NCBI RefSeq assembly: GCF_000511385.1
Contig: NC_023137.1
Location: 1,929,001 to 1,993,000 of the forward strand
Direction: 5' to 3'
DNA length: 64,000 bases
DNA from: Phaeobacter gallaeciensis DSM 26640
Lineage (GTDB): Bacteria > Pseudomonadota > Alphaproteobacteria > Rhodobacterales > Rhodobacteraceae
The notes under the pieces were generated by a model that saw only the letters and a list, made by a program, of their open reading frames with translations, did not search any database and was not told where the DNA came from. The stretch's first letter is position 1. Each line of letters begins with the position of its first letter. The position numbers and the translations under genes were made by a program. Shown piece after piece: positions 26,778 through 36,554 of the stretch.

Positions 26778-27971
26778 ATGCCATCTGATCTGCCCTCTTC
26801 AGCCACCGCCCCATCTTCAGGCACCCCTCGGATCGCGGCGCTGATTGTCGCCGCAGGCAAGGGGCTGCGTGCAGGCGGCGGGTTAGCAAAGCAATGGCGC
26901 CCGCTGGCGGGGCGCCGGGTGATCGACTGGACATTGGATGCGTTTCTGAGTGCAGGGGTTGACCGGATCGCCCTCGTACTCTCGCCGGAAGACCAGGACC
27001 GCTGGCAGGAGTTTTCCAACCGCGATGGGATATTGCTCACCGCCGGTGGGTCCACACGGGCGCAATCGGTGGCCAATGGGCTAGACTTGCTAAGAGATCA
27101 CAACATCGACCGGGTGCTGATCCATGACGCCGCGCGCCCCTGTGTCTCTGCACGCGTGATCGGTGAGGTGGTGGCCGCGCTTGACACCCATCTGGCCGCC
27201 GCCCCGGCGCTGGCCGTGACGGATGCGCTCTGGCGTGGGGGCGATGGCTATGTCACCGGCACAGAAGACCGCAATGGGCTGTTTGCCGCGCAGACACCGC
27301 AGGGGTTCCACCTGTCCCATATCCACGCCGCCCATCAGCAGCTTGCGGCAAATGGCGGTGACGCCGCCGATGATGTGGAGGTTGCCCGCCAAGCAGGGAT
27401 TGACGTTGCCATCATTCCGGGCGACCCAGACAATATCAAAATCACCCGCCCGGAGGATTTCGACCGGGCTGCGCGCAATTTAGGGGGCGACATGGATGTA
27501 AGGCTTGGCAATGGCTATGATGTTCACCGGTTTGGGCCGGGGGATGAGGTCGTGCTCTGCGGGGTGCCGGTGGCCCATGATCGCGGCCTTCAGGGCCATT
27601 CCGACGCCGATGTCGGGCTGCATGCCATTACCGACGCCCTCTATGGGGCGCTGGCAGAGGGCGACATTGGCCGCCACTTCCCCCCGTCTGACCCGCAGTG
27701 GAAAGGCGCGGCCAGCGATATCTTCCTGCGCCACGCCGCAGAGCTGACGCGTTCCAAGGGCTATCAGATTTCCAATGTGGACTGCACGCTGGTCTGCGAA
27801 TTCCCCAAGATCACCCCCCACGCCCCCGCCATGCGCGCCGCCGTGGCGGAGATCCTGTCGATTGATCTCTCGCGCGTCTCGATCAAGGCGACCACGTCCG
27901 AACGGCTCGGATTCACCGGGCGCGGCGAAGGCATTGCCGCCATTGCCACGGCCTGCGTGGTGAAACCATGA
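26778..27971 (+). CDS. ispDF: Bifunctional IspD/IspF isoprenoid enzyme
   Basis: 397 residues. The N-terminal half (about 1-235) is MEP cytidylyltransferase Isp[21 protein letters not shown] nucleotide loop and [12 protein letters not shown]. The C-terminal half (about 237-397) is MEcPP synthase Isp[16 protein letters not shown] with metal-binding Asp/His, [15 protein letters not shown] and [17 protein letters not shown]. Together they catalyse steps 3 and 5 of the MEP pathway. The fused form is usual in alphaproteobacteria. I chose ATG 26778 because AAAGAG precedes it; an upstream TTG at 26724 is unlikely. It overlaps pgpA by 4 bp. Confidence 0.97.
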   Translation: MPSDLPSSATAPSSGTPRIAALIVAAGKGLRAGGGLAKQWRPLAGRRVIDWTLDAFLSAGVDRIALVLSPEDQDRWQEFSNRDGILLTAGGSTRAQSVANGLDLLRDHNIDRVLIHDAARPCVSARVIGEVVAALDTHLAAAPALAVTDALWRGGDGYVTGTEDRNGLFAAQTPQGFHLSHIHAAHQQLAANGGDAADDVEVARQAGIDVAIIPGDPDNIKITRPEDFDRAARNLGGDMDVRLGNGYDVHRFGPGDEVVLCGVPVAHDRGLQGHSDADVGLHAITDALYGALAEGDIGRHFPPSDPQWKGAASDIFLRHAAELTRSKGYQISNVDCTLVCEFPKITPHAPAMRAAVAEILSIDLSRVSIKATTSERLGFTGRGEGIAAIATACVVKP

Positions 27972-28474
27972 AACGGTCGCGCCTCGCCTTTCTGATCGGC
28001 ACCGTCGGCGGCGTCGGCTACCTGCGCCCTGCCCCCGGCACCTGGGGTTCTCTGGCAGCCCTTCCCTTGGCGTTTGTCCTGCACCAGCTGGGCGGCTTTC
28101 TCCTGCTGGCGCTGGCCACTGTCATCTGCATGGTCGTCGGCGTCTGGGCCGCCGAGGCAATGACCCGCAACCGTGACAACATGGACCCCTCCGAATTTGT
28201 ACTGGATGAGGTCGCAGGCCAATTCGTCGCCCTTTGGGCGATCTCTTACCCCGCTTGGGCCCATGATATTGCGATCACCGCGCTCTGGCCGGGCTGGATT
28301 GCGGCCTTTGTGCTGTTCCGGCTGTTCGACATCTGGAAGCCCGGCCCCGTCGGCTGGGCCGACCGCCAGAAGGGCGCCACTGGCGTAATGATGGACGACA
28401 TTATCGCCGGTATCCTTGCGGCAATCGGCGTGGCCGCCCTTGCAGGCTTTTCTCATGGCGTGCTTGGTCTCTAA
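27968..28474 (+). CDS. pgpA: Phosphatidylglycerophosphatase A
   Basis: A 168-residue membrane phosphatase that makes phosphatidylglycerol. Family motifs: [25 protein letters not shown] near the N-terminus (GxGxxxPAPGTxGS), [16 protein letters not shown] (about residue 75) and [31 protein letters not shown] (about 120), which carry the metal-binding acidic residues. Four hydrophobic segments. The start overlaps the ispDF stop (ATGA). Confidence 0.95.
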   Translation: MKRSRLAFLIGTVGGVGYLRPAPGTWGSLAALPLAFVLHQLGGFLLLALATVICMVVGVWAAEAMTRNRDNMDPSEFVLDEVAGQFVALWAISYPAWAHDIAITALWPGWIAAFVLFRLFDIWKPGPVGWADRQKGATGVMMDDIIAGILAAIGVAALAGFSHGVLGL

Positions 28475-28491
28475 CCTGAGGAGAGGGTGAT

Positions 28492-28974
28492 TTGGACACG
28501 ACAGACATTATCCGCAAGGCCAGCGCCAAAGGGCACACCCTTGCCACCGCCGAAAGCTGTACCGCCGGCATGATCGCTGCGGCCCTCACCGATGTGCCCG
28601 GATCCTCCGCGGTGGTGGACCGGGGCTATGTCACCTATTCAAATCAGGCCAAGATGGACATGCTGGGGGTCTCCGCCGCCACTCTGGATGCCGTGGGCGC
28701 CGTCAGCGAGGAAGTCGCTGTCGAGATGGCCGAAGGTGCGCTGAGCCGCGCGGGCACATCTTTCGCCGTCGCAGTAACCGGCATTGCTGGCCCCGGCGGA
28801 TCAGAGCACAAGCCCGAAGGCCGCGTCTGTTTTGCCCTCGCAGGCAGAGGCCGCAAAACCCATGTGGAAACCATCGACTTTGGCCCCCTTGGGCGCGACG
28901 GTGTGCGCTGTGCCACACGCGACCATGCGCTCAACCTGATCGGACAGGCGCTCTCAGCCCCCCTGTGCGCGTGA
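28492..28974 (+). CDS. CinA-family protein (nicotinamide-nucleotide amidohydrolase PncC type)
   Basis: 160 residues, a standalone CinA C-terminal domain that deamidates NMN to NaMN. Motifs: ATAESCTAGMIAAALTDVPGSSAVVDRGYVTYSNQAK (residues 16-52) with the catalytic Ser/Thr region, and VAVTGIAGPGGSEHKPEGRVCFAL (about 95-118). The start is TTG (28492), with GAGAGG (28481-28486) at ideal distance and no in-frame ATG nearby. Third gene after ispDF-pgpA, 17 bp downstream. Confidence 0.93.
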   Translation: MDTTDIIRKASAKGHTLATAESCTAGMIAAALTDVPGSSAVVDRGYVTYSNQAKMDMLGVSAATLDAVGAVSEEVAVEMAEGALSRAGTSFAVAVTGIAGPGGSEHKPEGRVCFALAGRGRKTHVETIDFGPLGRDGVRCATRDHALNLIGQALSAPLCA

Positions 28975-29179
28975 CGCAAACCACAGCCCAACTGCCGCTA
29001 TTTCATAGAGCGGGCGGGAATTGAGCAACGCGCCCGCAGGATCGATCATTTTTTCAGCACTTCAATAAAAGCCCGCTTTTCTGGCGCCAAAATGAAAACT
29101 GCCGCTTTTTTCAACGCCAGAGTTCCGCTTTGTCAGGATTCAGATCAACACTCAGCCTGAGACGCGGAAGGAACGGCGG

Positions 29180-30361
29180 ATGAACGCAGCCGATACAGCT
29201 TGGATTATCGTGGCCACGGCCCTTGTCCTCTTTATGACATTGCCGGGGCTTGCCCTGTTTTACGGCGGCCTTGTCCGTGCCCGAAATGTGCTCAGCGTGT
29301 TTATGCAATGTTATGCCATTGCCTGTTTGATGAGCGTTCTGTGGCTCGCCTTTGGCTATTCCATTGCCTTTGGTGGCGGCACTTCAGGTATCTGGGGCGG
29401 CCTGGGCAAGATGTTCATGTCCGGCGTCACCGCCGACAGCCTCTCCGGCACACTGCCTGAAGTCCTGTTCTTTGCCTTCCAGATGACCTTCGCCATCATC
29501 ACGCCCGCGCTGATCGTCGGTGCCTATGTCGAACGGGTCGGCTTTGGCTTTGTGCTGGTGTTCTCCGGTCTCTGGATGCTCCTGTGCTACGCACCCGTCG
29601 TACATTGGATCTGGGGCGGCGGCATGCTGGCCGATGGCGGTATCTTTGGTGAAGTCGGCGTGCGCGACTTTGCCGGTGGCATCGTGGTGCATGAAACCGC
29701 AGGTCTGGCCGCGCTGATCATCGCGGTCTTCCTTGGCCCACGCAAGAACCGCACCACCCCGCCGCATAACCCCGGCTATGTCTTCATCGGGGCGGCTATG
29801 CTCTGGGTTGGGTGGTTCGGCTTCAACGGTGGCTCGCAGCTGGCCGCAGACGGTGGCGCGGCGATGGCGCTGACCGTCACCCATATCTCTGCCGCCACCG
29901 CCTCGCTGACCTGGGCGCTGTGGGAGAAGATCAAATACGGCAAGGCGTCCATGGTCGGCCTCGTCACCGGCACCATTGCGGGCCTTGCCTCCATCACGCC
30001 AGCCTCCGGTTTTGTCGGCCCGGTCGAGGCGCTGGTGATCGGCGCCGTTGCAGGCATCCTCTGCCAGGAGGCCGTGAACCTTGTGCGCAATGTTCTGAAG
30101 ATCGACGACACGCTGGATGTCTTTGCGGTGCACGGCGTCGGTGGCATCTTTGGTACCATCATGATCGCGGTCTTTGGTGCAGGTAGCTGGTTCGCACAGC
30201 TTGGCGGCCTCGCGATTGTCGGCATCTTTACCGCCGTCGTGACCGTCGTTCTGGTCAAGATCACCGCCGCGATCACCCCGCTGCGCGTCGACCTGGAGAC
30301 CGAGACGAACGGTCTGGATATCACCGTCCACGGCGAACGCGCCTATGACATGACCAGTTGA
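29180..30361 (+). CDS. amtB: Ammonium transporter AmtB
   Basis: 393 residues, 11 predicted membrane helices. The N-terminus lacks the long cleavable signal seen in E. coli AmtB and starts directly with helix 1 (AWIIVATALVLFMTLPGLALFYGGLVR). The pore histidines are in FAGGIVVHETAGLAALI and FAVHGVGGIFG, and the signature is WVGWFGFNGGSQLAADGGAA. It moves ammonium and normally docks a PII protein, but no glnK/glnB gene adjoins it. GGAAGGA lies just before the start. The 205-bp upstream region (28975-29179) shows no sigma-54 consensus, in keeping with the GAFTGA-less NtrC in this window. Confidence 0.96.
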   Translation: MNAADTAWIIVATALVLFMTLPGLALFYGGLVRARNVLSVFMQCYAIACLMSVLWLAFGYSIAFGGGTSGIWGGLGKMFMSGVTADSLSGTLPEVLFFAFQMTFAIITPALIVGAYVERVGFGFVLVFSGLWMLLCYAPVVHWIWGGGMLADGGIFGEVGVRDFAGGIVVHETAGLAALIIAVFLGPRKNRTTPPHNPGYVFIGAAMLWVGWFGFNGGSQLAADGGAAMALTVTHISAATASLTWALWEKIKYGKASMVGLVTGTIAGLASITPASGFVGPVEALVIGAVAGILCQEAVNLVRNVLKIDDTLDVFAVHGVGGIFGTIMIAVFGAGSWFAQLGGLAIVGIFTAVVTVVLVKITAAITPLRVDLETETNGLDITVHGERAYDMTS

Positions 30362-30380
30362 GACCACATCATCAGCATCA

Positions 30381-30411
30381 AAAAAACGGGCCTGCATCGC
30401 GGGCCCGTTTG
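30381..30411. terminator. Bidirectional terminator between amtB and the COQ10 gene
   Basis: A 9-bp stem (30384-30392 with 30402-30410, AAACGGGCC/GGCCCGTTT) is flanked by an A-run on the left. It separates two convergent genes. Confidence 0.8.
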
Positions 30412-30439
30412 CATTCGACTACTTAGATCTCTGTGTTGA

Positions 30440-30886
30440 TCAGGTATATAGCTCCGCCGCGCGACGTTCAAAGGCACGCACGATCCGCTGCATCGCCTCG
30501 TTGAAAACAACACCAATGATGCCCTGCAATACCGCGTTCTTGAATTCAAAATCAACAAAGAACGACACATCACATCCGCCGTCCTCGCGGTCAGCAAAGG
30601 CCCAATTGGACTTCATGTAGCGAAACGGACCATCCAGATATTCCGTGTCGATTTTCTTCTCTTCGGCGAACAGCGTAACACGGCTGCCGAAACGTTCACG
30701 AAACACCTTGAAGGAGATCACCAGATCCGCCTCCATCACCTCCGCCGCCCCCTGCGGCACCCGGCTGCGAATACGCGCGGCCGCACACCAGGGCAGAAAC
30801 TTAGGGTAATCCCCGACATCAGCCACCAGATCATACATCTGCTGAGCCGTGTAAGGCATTGGCCGGGTTTCTGAATGGGTAGGCAT
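30440..30886 (-). CDS. COQ10/RatA-type START-domain protein
   Basis: 148 residues of the polyketide-cyclase/START superfamily. The segment PYTAQQMYDLVADVGDYPKFLPWCAAARI is diagnostic of the coenzyme-Q-binding COQ10 / RatA group, followed by GPFRYMKSNWAFA and DVSFFVDFEFKNAVLQGIIGVVFNEAMQRIVRAFERRA. In alphaproteobacteria and mitochondria these proteins bind ubiquinone and support respiration. The RatA toxin-like label used in some databases is less likely here. It shares a divergent region with hpt. Confidence 0.9.
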   Translation of the reverse strand: MPTHSETRPMPYTAQQMYDLVADVGDYPKFLPWCAAARIRSRVPQGAAEVMEADLVISFKVFRERFGSRVTLFAEEKKIDTEYLDGPFRYMKSNWAFADREDGGCDVSFFVDFEFKNAVLQGIIGVVFNEAMQRIVRAFERRAAELYT

Positions 30887-30959
30887 AAGAGGCGCATTTC
30901 CTGCTATGATCGTCTCGCGTCATGTCATATGAACGCGCGGGAAATTCAAGGGGGCACCC

Positions 30960-31505
30960 ATGACACAGCGGCCATATGTCATCGATGTGATGATCTCAGC
31001 CAAGGCTATTGCAGCCCGGATCGAAGAGCTTTGCGCCGAGATCCAGAAGGAATTTGAAGGCACCGACAAACTAGTGGTGGTGGGGCTCTTGCGCGGCAGC
31101 TTCGTCTTTATCGCCGACCTTGTGCGGGAACTGGATCTGCCGATCGAAGTCGATTTCCTTGAGGCTTCCTCCTACGGGGATGCGATGGAAAGCAGTCGGG
31201 AGGTCCGCATTCTCAAAGACTTGCGCGGCGCTATTGAAGGGCGCGACGTGCTGGTGGTTGAGGATATCGTCGACACTGGCCATACGCTGAACCACGTGAC
31301 GCATCTGTTGCGCAGCCGCCAACCAGCACGGTTGAAATCCATCGCCCTGCTGGACAAACCATCGCGCCGTGAAGTGGATTTCCGCTCTGACTGGATTGGC
31401 TTTGAGATCCCGGATGAATTTGTCGTCGGCTATGGAATCGATTACGCGCAGCGCAACCGCAACCTGCCCTTTATCGGCAAGGTCCGCTTTACCGAAGACA
31501 GCTGA
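30960..31505 (+). CDS. hpt: Hypoxanthine phosphoribosyltransferase
   Basis: 181 residues. Purine salvage: PRPP plus hypoxanthine or guanine gives IMP or GMP. Flexible-loop region [18 protein letters not shown] (about 60-77), PRPP-binding [17 protein letters not shown] (about 96-112) and the purine contact region [35 protein letters not shown] (about 138-172). AGGGGGC lies before ATG 30960. Monocistronic. The 214 bp after it (31506-31719) contain a few GC hairpins but no clear terminator. Confidence 0.95.
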   Translation: MTQRPYVIDVMISAKAIAARIEELCAEIQKEFEGTDKLVVVGLLRGSFVFIADLVRELDLPIEVDFLEASSYGDAMESSREVRILKDLRGAIEGRDVLVVEDIVDTGHTLNHVTHLLRSRQPARLKSIALLDKPSRREVDFRSDWIGFEIPDEFVVGYGIDYAQRNRNLPFIGKVRFTEDS

Positions 31506-31719
31506 ACCTGCGCCCGGTCCCTCCGGGTCGCTAATATCCGCCGAACAATCCGGCGTCGGGCGCAAACATCCGCGCCCTGCGCCCTGAGGGTTTCAAAACC
31601 GGCACCAGCCCGCCGATGACCCGCTGTTGCGTCAGCGTCTTTCAGCGCAGTCCATTTGCCAAATCCCCCGATCCCCGCCAAGCCTCATCCAAGTGTTGAG
31701 ATCAAGAAGGAGATCGCCG

Positions 31720-32046
31720 ATGAGACTGGCCTATATCGCTGCAGCCTCGCTCGCCCTTTCCCCCGTCGCAGGGGGCGCCGCGCCCCCGAAATGGGCCCCC
31801 GGCCACAAAAGCACTGCCGCCCACCATGCCCCCGGTCAGATCAAGAAACAGCACAAACCGCGCCACAAGGGCTTTCAGCAGCTGCGCGGCGACTGGGACT
31901 ATATTGACGACCACGCCCGTTGGGGGCTAGCGCCGCCTGCACCGGGTCACCGCTATATCCGCAAGGATGACCAAATTTACGAAGTGGTGCGGGACACACT
32001 GGCGATTGTCGGTGCAGTGGCACTGGTGGATGCGCTCATCGACTGA
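31720..32046 (+). CDS. Small exported RcnB-like protein
   Basis: 108 residues. A signal peptide (MRLAYIAAASLALSPVAGGAA) is followed by a basic, His/Lys-rich stretch (GHKSTAAHHAPGQIKKQHKPRHKG). The C-terminal module, WGLAPPAPGHRYIRKDDQIYEVVRDTLAIVGAVALVDALID, matches the RcnB fold pattern (LPPGxRYVRxxDxYxLI). RcnB in E. coli is a periplasmic factor for Ni/Co homeostasis; most homologues are uncharacterised. AGAAGGAG (31705-31712) fixes the start. The frame is open 93 bases further upstream but lacks a signal there. Confidence 0.82.
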   Translation: MRLAYIAAASLALSPVAGGAAPPKWAPGHKSTAAHHAPGQIKKQHKPRHKGFQQLRGDWDYIDDHARWGLAPPAPGHRYIRKDDQIYEVVRDTLAIVGAVALVDALID

Positions 32047-32093
32047 CGGCAGCCAGCATTAGCTCATTCCGGTAATCACCTCTGAAATCATGG

Positions 32094-33236
32094 TTATCCC
32101 AGAATTTCCTTGAGGGTGGATGCAAAAATGGACACGCCAACCGGGATCGCGTCATCGGGAAAATCATAGTCAGGATTATGAAGTTGCGGCTGCATTTCAC
32201 CTGATCCGAGCCAGACCATCGCGGCCCGTGCGCTCTTCCCAAACTGGCCAAAATCCTCGGACCAGCGCTGCGGTTGATCACGCAGGGCAACGGGATGCCC
32301 TGCCGCGCGGCAGGCCGTCTGCAGGATCGCAACAGCCTCTCCATCATTGGTACAGGCCTCGAACACATCATCAAAGCTGATCTCAACACCCAGGCCACAC
32401 TCCGCGCAGATCTGACGTATCAGATCATCGGCCTCGGCAATCAGCCTCTCCATCCGCGCATCATTGACGGTGCGCAAGGTCGCCCAGACCTCGCCCTCAC
32501 CGGGCGCGATGCCAAAAGTTGCCTCGCCCAAGCGCGCATGGGTCAACGTGACCAGCGCATAGTCTGCGCCGAGATCACCCCCGCCGCCAAGCGCCACCAG
32601 CCCCGACAGCAGCTGCGCCATGGCCCCCGCCGGTGAAATCCCGTCCTGCGGGGCCGCCGCATGGGACGTCTTTCCCGTTAGTCGGATGCGCATCCCGCGA
32701 GACGCACAATTGGCCGCCCCGGAACATAAGGCCACATCGCCAACCCGCCGGCCCGGAAGATTGTGCAAAGAAAACGCATAATCCGGTGCAATCTGAGCAA
32801 ACCGGGAATCCGCAAGCACCGCCCGTGCGCCCTGCCCCGTCTCTTCCGCCGGCTGGAACAACAGCACCGCACGGCCCCGTGCCGGTCGCCGTGCCGCCAG
32901 TTCCTCTGCCAGCGCGGCAACGATGGTCATATGCCCGTCATGCCCACAGAGATGCCCGCGCCCGGCATGGGTAGAGCGATAGGGTTGGTCAGAAATCTCT
33001 TCAATCGGCAGTCCGTCCAGCTCACAGCGGATCATCACGGTCGGCCCTTCCGCCACGCCGTCATAGACGGCCGCAACACCGTGCCCACCCAGGCCCGTCA
33101 GCAGCTGGTCAGGATCATACCCGCGCAGATAGCCAGTGATGAAGGCCGCAGTCTTTTCCTCGGCGCCCGACACTTCCGGGATCTGGTGCAACGCGTGGCG
33201 CAGCTGCATCAGCTGCGCCAGACGGTCCGGCGTCAT
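32094..33236 (-). CDS. M20-family amidohydrolase (hippurate hydrolase/N-acyl amino acid type)
   Basis: A 380-residue di-metal hydrolase. Motifs: the metal-binding [20 protein letters not shown] (about residue 90-109), [16 protein letters not shown] with the catalytic Glu-Glu (about 125), then the dimerisation domain and a C-terminal segment. The family removes acyl groups from amino acids such as hippurate, N-acetyl amino acids or IAA conjugates; the substrate is unknown. The start overlaps the lipA stop as ATGA, so it is translated from the lipA transcript. Confidence 0.92.
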   Translation of the reverse strand: MTPDRLAQLMQLRHALHQIPEVSGAEEKTAAFITGYLRGYDPDQLLTGLGGHGVAAVYDGVAEGPTVMIRCELDGLPIEEISDQPYRSTHAGRGHLCGHDGHMTIVAALAEELAARRPARGRAVLLFQPAEETGQGARAVLADSRFAQIAPDYAFSLHNLPGRRVGDVALCSGAANCASRGMRIRLTGKTSHAAAPQDGISPAGAMAQLLSGLVALGGGGDLGADYALVTLTHARLGEATFGIAPGEGEVWATLRTVNDARMERLIAEADDLIRQICAECGLGVEISFDDVFEACTNDGEAVAILQTACRAAGHPVALRDQPQRWSEDFGQFGKSARAAMVWLGSGEMQPQLHNPDYDFPDDAIPVGVSIFASTLKEILG

Positions 33237-34183
33237 GCCAGGCCGAGCTTCTTATTGCGGGCGGCGCGCAGCTGGGCGAAATCATCCCCCGCATGGTAGG
33301 ACGACCGGGTCAGCGGCGTTGCCGAAACCATCAGAAAGCCCTTACCATAGGCGGCTTTCTCATAGCTTTCAAACTCTTCCGGCGTGACGAAGCGATCAAC
33401 TGCGTGATGCTTGGGCGTTGGCTGGAGATACTGGCCAATGGTCAGGAAATCGATGTCCGCCGCGCGCATGTCGTCCATCACCTGCTTCACCTCCTGCGCA
33501 TTCTCGCCAAGGCCGACCATGATGCCGGATTTGGTAAAGATCGCCGGCTCCATCTCCTTCACCCGTTGCAGCAACCGCAGCGAGTGGAAATACCGCGCGC
33601 CGGGCCGCACACCGGGATAAAGTCCCGGAACAGTTTCCAGATTATGGTTGAAGACATCAGGACGCGCCTCAACCACGGTTTCCAGCACCTCAGGCGCGCA
33701 TTTCAGGAAGTCCGGCGTCAGGATCTCAATCGTGGTCTTCGGGCTGCGGTGACGCACCGCGCGAATGGTCTGGGCGAAATGCTCCGCGCCGCCATCTTCA
33801 AGATCATCGCGATCCACGGAGGTGATCACCACGTGATTCAGCCCCAGCTTCTGCACCGCATGGGCCACCCGCCCCGGCTCAAACGCATCCAAAGTGTCCG
33901 GACGCCCGGTGGCGATATTGCAAAAAGTACAACCACGAGTACAGATTTCGCCCATGATCATCATGGTGGCATGACCCTGGCTCCAGCATTCGCCAACATT
34001 GGGACAGCCGGCCTCCTCGCAGACGGTAACGAGGTTGTTCTCACGCATGATCTTATGCGTTTCGGCGTAGCCCTTGCCCCCTGGCGCCTTGACCCGGATC
34101 CAGCTTGGCTTTTTCGGCTGAGCGTTGTCAGGACGATGGGCCTTTTCCGGGTGGCGTTGCTCGGGGATTTTCAGATCTCGCAC
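33233..34183 (-). CDS. lipA: Lipoyl synthase LipA
   Basis: A 316-residue radical-SAM enzyme that inserts two sulfurs into octanoyl-lipoyl domains. It carries both cysteine clusters: [12 protein letters not shown] (auxiliary 4Fe-4S) and the radical-[12 protein letters not shown], plus [13 protein letters not shown] and the C-terminal RSSYHAG (Ser ligand). I chose the GTG at 34183 ([20 protein letters not shown]) because AAGGGAA precedes it and the resulting length is typical. The frame extends to 34285 with no matching family sequence. It leads an operon with the M20 gene. Confidence 0.95.
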   Translation of the reverse strand: MRDLKIPEQRHPEKAHRPDNAQPKKPSWIRVKAPGGKGYAETHKIMRENNLVTVCEEAGCPNVGECWSQGHATMMIMGEICTRGCTFCNIATGRPDTLDAFEPGRVAHAVQKLGLNHVVITSVDRDDLEDGGAEHFAQTIRAVRHRSPKTTIEILTPDFLKCAPEVLETVVEARPDVFNHNLETVPGLYPGVRPGARYFHSLRLLQRVKEMEPAIFTKSGIMVGLGENAQEVKQVMDDMRAADIDFLTIGQYLQPTPKHHAVDRFVTPEEFESYEKAAYGKGFLMVSATPLTRSSYHAGDDFAQLRAARNKKLGLA

Positions 34184-34576
34184 GTCGATGTTCCCTTGCG
34201 GCAATTGTCTTTTGGTGTTCGTAACATAGTTGCATTCGCTTGACACGACCAGTTCTGCATCCAAACGGGAGGCAGCCTGCGCCAACTTAATACGGCAATA
34301 TCCTGTTTAAATTAATATATTTACTCAGATTGCAGAAACTGCAACCCCGCCAACCGTTGACATACCATCCATGCGCTATGGCCCGGTCCCGCCGCCGAGT
34401 CGCGCGACCGCACGCCGCATATCAATGCACAAATGACGCATCTTCGACCTTATCCCAGCTTCATCCAAACTCACCCTGCAGGATGCGGCATTGCGCCCAT
34501 GAAATCCCCATTGCGAGTGATTTAGAACTATTATAAGTCCTCGCCCGACGACGTATTTATTACCAAGGAGCTGACG
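34184..34576. promoter_or_regulatory. Divergent lipA / peroxiredoxin control region
   Basis: 393 bp without a supported gene. The left part (about 34290-34325) is strongly AT-rich, with TATATT- and TATTAA-like -10 candidates for lipA. A perfect dyad TTGCAG-AAA-CTGCAA lies at 34330-34344. Near the peroxiredoxin gene, TTGCGA (34511-34516) and TATAAG (34532-34537) are 15 bp apart, a suboptimal promoter. AAGGAG before 34577 is the ribosome site. A 68-codon frame at 34330-34536 has no ribosome site and looks random. Confidence 0.4.
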
Positions 34577-35125
34577 ATGAAAGCTGGCGTAAAACTGCCC
34601 GACGTGACCTTCCGCACCCGTGTTCGTGACGAGTCTGTAGGCGGTCCGAATCCGTTCCGCTGGGAAGACAAAACCACCGCCGACTATTTTGCCGGCAAGC
34701 GCGTTGTGCTGTTCTCCCTGCCAGGCGCCTTCACCCCCACCTGCTCGACCTATCAGTTGCCCGGCTTTGAAAAAGGCTTTGCCGACTTCCAGGCCGAAGG
34801 CATTGATGCAATCTACTGCATGTCGGTGAACGACAGCTTTGTGATGAACAAATGGGCCGAATCCCAGAACCTCAAAAACGTCGGCGTGATCCCCGATGGT
34901 TCCGGCGAATTCACCCGCCGCATTGGCATGCTGGTGGCCAAGGACAACCTGGGCTTTGGCAATCGCTCCTGGCGCTATGCGGCCATCGTCGACAATGGTG
35001 TGGTCGAAGCATGGTTCGAAGAGCCGGGCCTCTGCGACAACCATGGCGAAGACCCATATGGTGTGTCCTCGCCGGAAACTGTTCTGGAGCACCTGAAGAC
35101 CGCCAAGGCCGAGGTCGCGGCCTGA
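34577..35125 (+). CDS. Peroxiredoxin, Prx5 type
   Basis: 182 residues. The peroxidatic Cys56 lies in SLPGAFTPTCSTYQLPGFEKG, and the family continues with IYCMSVNDSFVMNKWAE and the C-terminal Prx5 loop FEEPGLCDNHGEDPYGVSSPETVLEHL. It reduces H2O2 and organic peroxides, commonly with glutathione/glutaredoxin in bacteria. Residues 18-40 form a short family-variable insertion. A strong AAGGAG ribosome site and terminator suggest a well-expressed single gene. Confidence 0.95.
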   Translation: MKAGVKLPDVTFRTRVRDESVGGPNPFRWEDKTTADYFAGKRVVLFSLPGAFTPTCSTYQLPGFEKGFADFQAEGIDAIYCMSVNDSFVMNKWAESQNLKNVGVIPDGSGEFTRRIGMLVAKDNLGFGNRSWRYAAIVDNGVVEAWFEEPGLCDNHGEDPYGVSSPETVLEHLKTAKAEVAA

Positions 35126-35192
35126 TCCGCAGGAGCTCAGAGACCGGCTGATCCGCTGGATTCCGGTATCAGATAGACTGACGAAGAAGACC

Positions 35193-35223
35193 AACCCGGT
35201 GCCCGATGGCGCCGGGTTTTTTT
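35193..35223 (+). terminator. Intrinsic terminator after peroxiredoxin
   Basis: An 11-bp stem (35193-35203 with 35208-35218, one G-T wobble), CGAT loop, then seven Ts. Confidence 0.92.
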
Positions 35224-35241
35224 GCTGCACTCACAATGAGT

Positions 35242-36315
35242 TCAACCGATTAGCTCATCCTGCGCCTGCTGCGCATCATAGTGTAGTTTCAACTGCTGCA
35301 GAGCGATGCGCAGCACCACCTTGCCGGAGCGGGCAGACCAGCCCAGCTGGCGCTCAGCGGCTTCCAGGCCTTCCAGATGGCAACAACAGCGCATCACGAT
35401 ATCACTTAGCCCTTCGCCAAGCGCATTCAGCGCGGCGGCAGCTCGCTTTTTGGCCGCCGATGCGGCCTGTCCCGGCCGTCGGCGCCGGGGCATTGTGGGA
35501 CCGCAATCGCCCTCGCGGGCCTGGGCCGAGGTCTGCGCCAGATGTTCTGCCACCTGCGCCAGTTCGAAATCCTCGCGCAGGCGCTCTCCCGCGCGCACCA
35601 GATCGGTTGTCAGAAACGGTGTGCCATCGCGATCTGTCAGCCGTGCCAACATATGCAGCGGCGTCTCCCCCAAACCGTAGCGGGCACGCCGGGGGCGCCG
35701 CCGGTTGCGGTTGGTTTTACGCGTCGCCAGACTGGTGCTTTCCAGCCGCGATCGGGCCCGGTTTTCACGGCTGGCCACAAACTGGCTGAGCGCACTGCGC
35801 CCCTCCGGCGTGATGTGATAGCGGCTGAGCCGCCCGGGTGCCGGACAGGCAATCCAGTCGCGCAACGCCAACGCCTCCGCCAGAGTGCGGTCAACGACGA
35901 CCTTCTTGTCGCCAGCCGCTGCCTCGCGCACCACCACCGCCTTCTCCAGCCCGTCCGCCACGGCAAGGACTGCGCCCTGCGGGTTGAGACAGGTCAGAAC
36001 TTCGACAGCCTCGCTCTCAAAAGCCTCGGCGCAGGTCGGCACGGTCCCCAGCGCCAGCGCACGGGCTGACATCGGCTGCGGGCCCGGCATGTCTCCGGCA
36101 TAGTGACAGGCCGCAAGCGACGCCAAGGCCGCATCAACCAGCGGATCATCGCGACGGGTTTCAACACGTCGGACTTGTCGCAGCACAGTAGACGGGTGGC
36201 AGCCCGCCTGTTTCGCAAGATTGCGGATCGATCGGCCCGCTTCGGTATGTTCAAGATATCGGCACGCCTCCTCAGGCACCCATTCCGGCAAGCCGGATAC
36301 AGCCATAGTTTGCAT
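35242..36315 (-). CDS. DUF6456-domain helix-turn-helix protein
   Basis: 357 residues from ATG 36315, preceded by GGGGTGA; starts at 36330 and 36363 are also open. The N-terminus contains a helix-turn-helix-like stretch (GRSIRNLAKQAGCHPSTVLRQVRRVE, about 25-50). The middle has a winged-helix-like segment (RLSRYHITPEGRSALSQFV) and a very basic linker (KTNRNRRRPRRARYG). The C-terminal 130 residues match DUF6456 (GETPLHMLARLTDRDGTPFLTTDLVRAGERLREDFELAQV, then LGEGLSDIVMRCCCHLEGLEAAERQLGWSARSGKVVLRIAL). It is probably a DNA-binding regulator; targets are unknown. It is divergent from DUF6477 over a 240-bp AT-rich gap (36316-36554) that contains a single DnaA-box-like TTATTCACA at 36371. Confidence 0.85.
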   Translation of the reverse strand: MQTMAVSGLPEWVPEEACRYLEHTEAGRSIRNLAKQAGCHPSTVLRQVRRVETRRDDPLVDAALASLAACHYAGDMPGPQPMSARALALGTVPTCAEAFESEAVEVLTCLNPQGAVLAVADGLEKAVVVREAAAGDKKVVVDRTLAEALALRDWIACPAPGRLSRYHITPEGRSALSQFVASRENRARSRLESTSLATRKTNRNRRRPRRARYGLGETPLHMLARLTDRDGTPFLTTDLVRAGERLREDFELAQVAEHLAQTSAQAREGDCGPTMPRRRRPGQAASAAKKRAAAALNALGEGLSDIVMRCCCHLEGLEAAERQLGWSARSGKVVLRIALQQLKLHYDAQQAQDELIG

Positions 36316-36554
36316 TTTATCACCCCACATGTGATCGTTCGAAACTATCCTTCCACGGGCCATCTACGTGTTATTCACAGACAAAATTCACTCTACTAGC
36401 CTGATTTTTCTGAATAGTCTCAGTTTGAACATCATTGGTTTCAAATTTTCATCAATCAATATCGAATAGACCGTTCGCCGAACCACCCCCTTCGGCAACA
36501 CCCGCATTGGTTGTGTTAAACAGCGCTATCAACAGAGCTGGAAAGGACATGACG

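Noticed and set aside
28975..29179. Sigma-54 promoter or NtrC sites before amtB
   Set aside because: TGGCGC at about 29079 has no matching -12 TTGC at the required spacing, and no TGCAC-type NtrC dyad is present.
34330..34536. 68-codon frame between lipA and the peroxiredoxin gene
   Set aside because: No ribosome site and random-looking composition; the region carries divergent promoters.
36371..36379. DnaA box TTATTCACA as an origin signal
   Set aside because: A single copy, no cluster, no AT-rich unwinding element plus DnaA array, and no origin-linked genes nearby.
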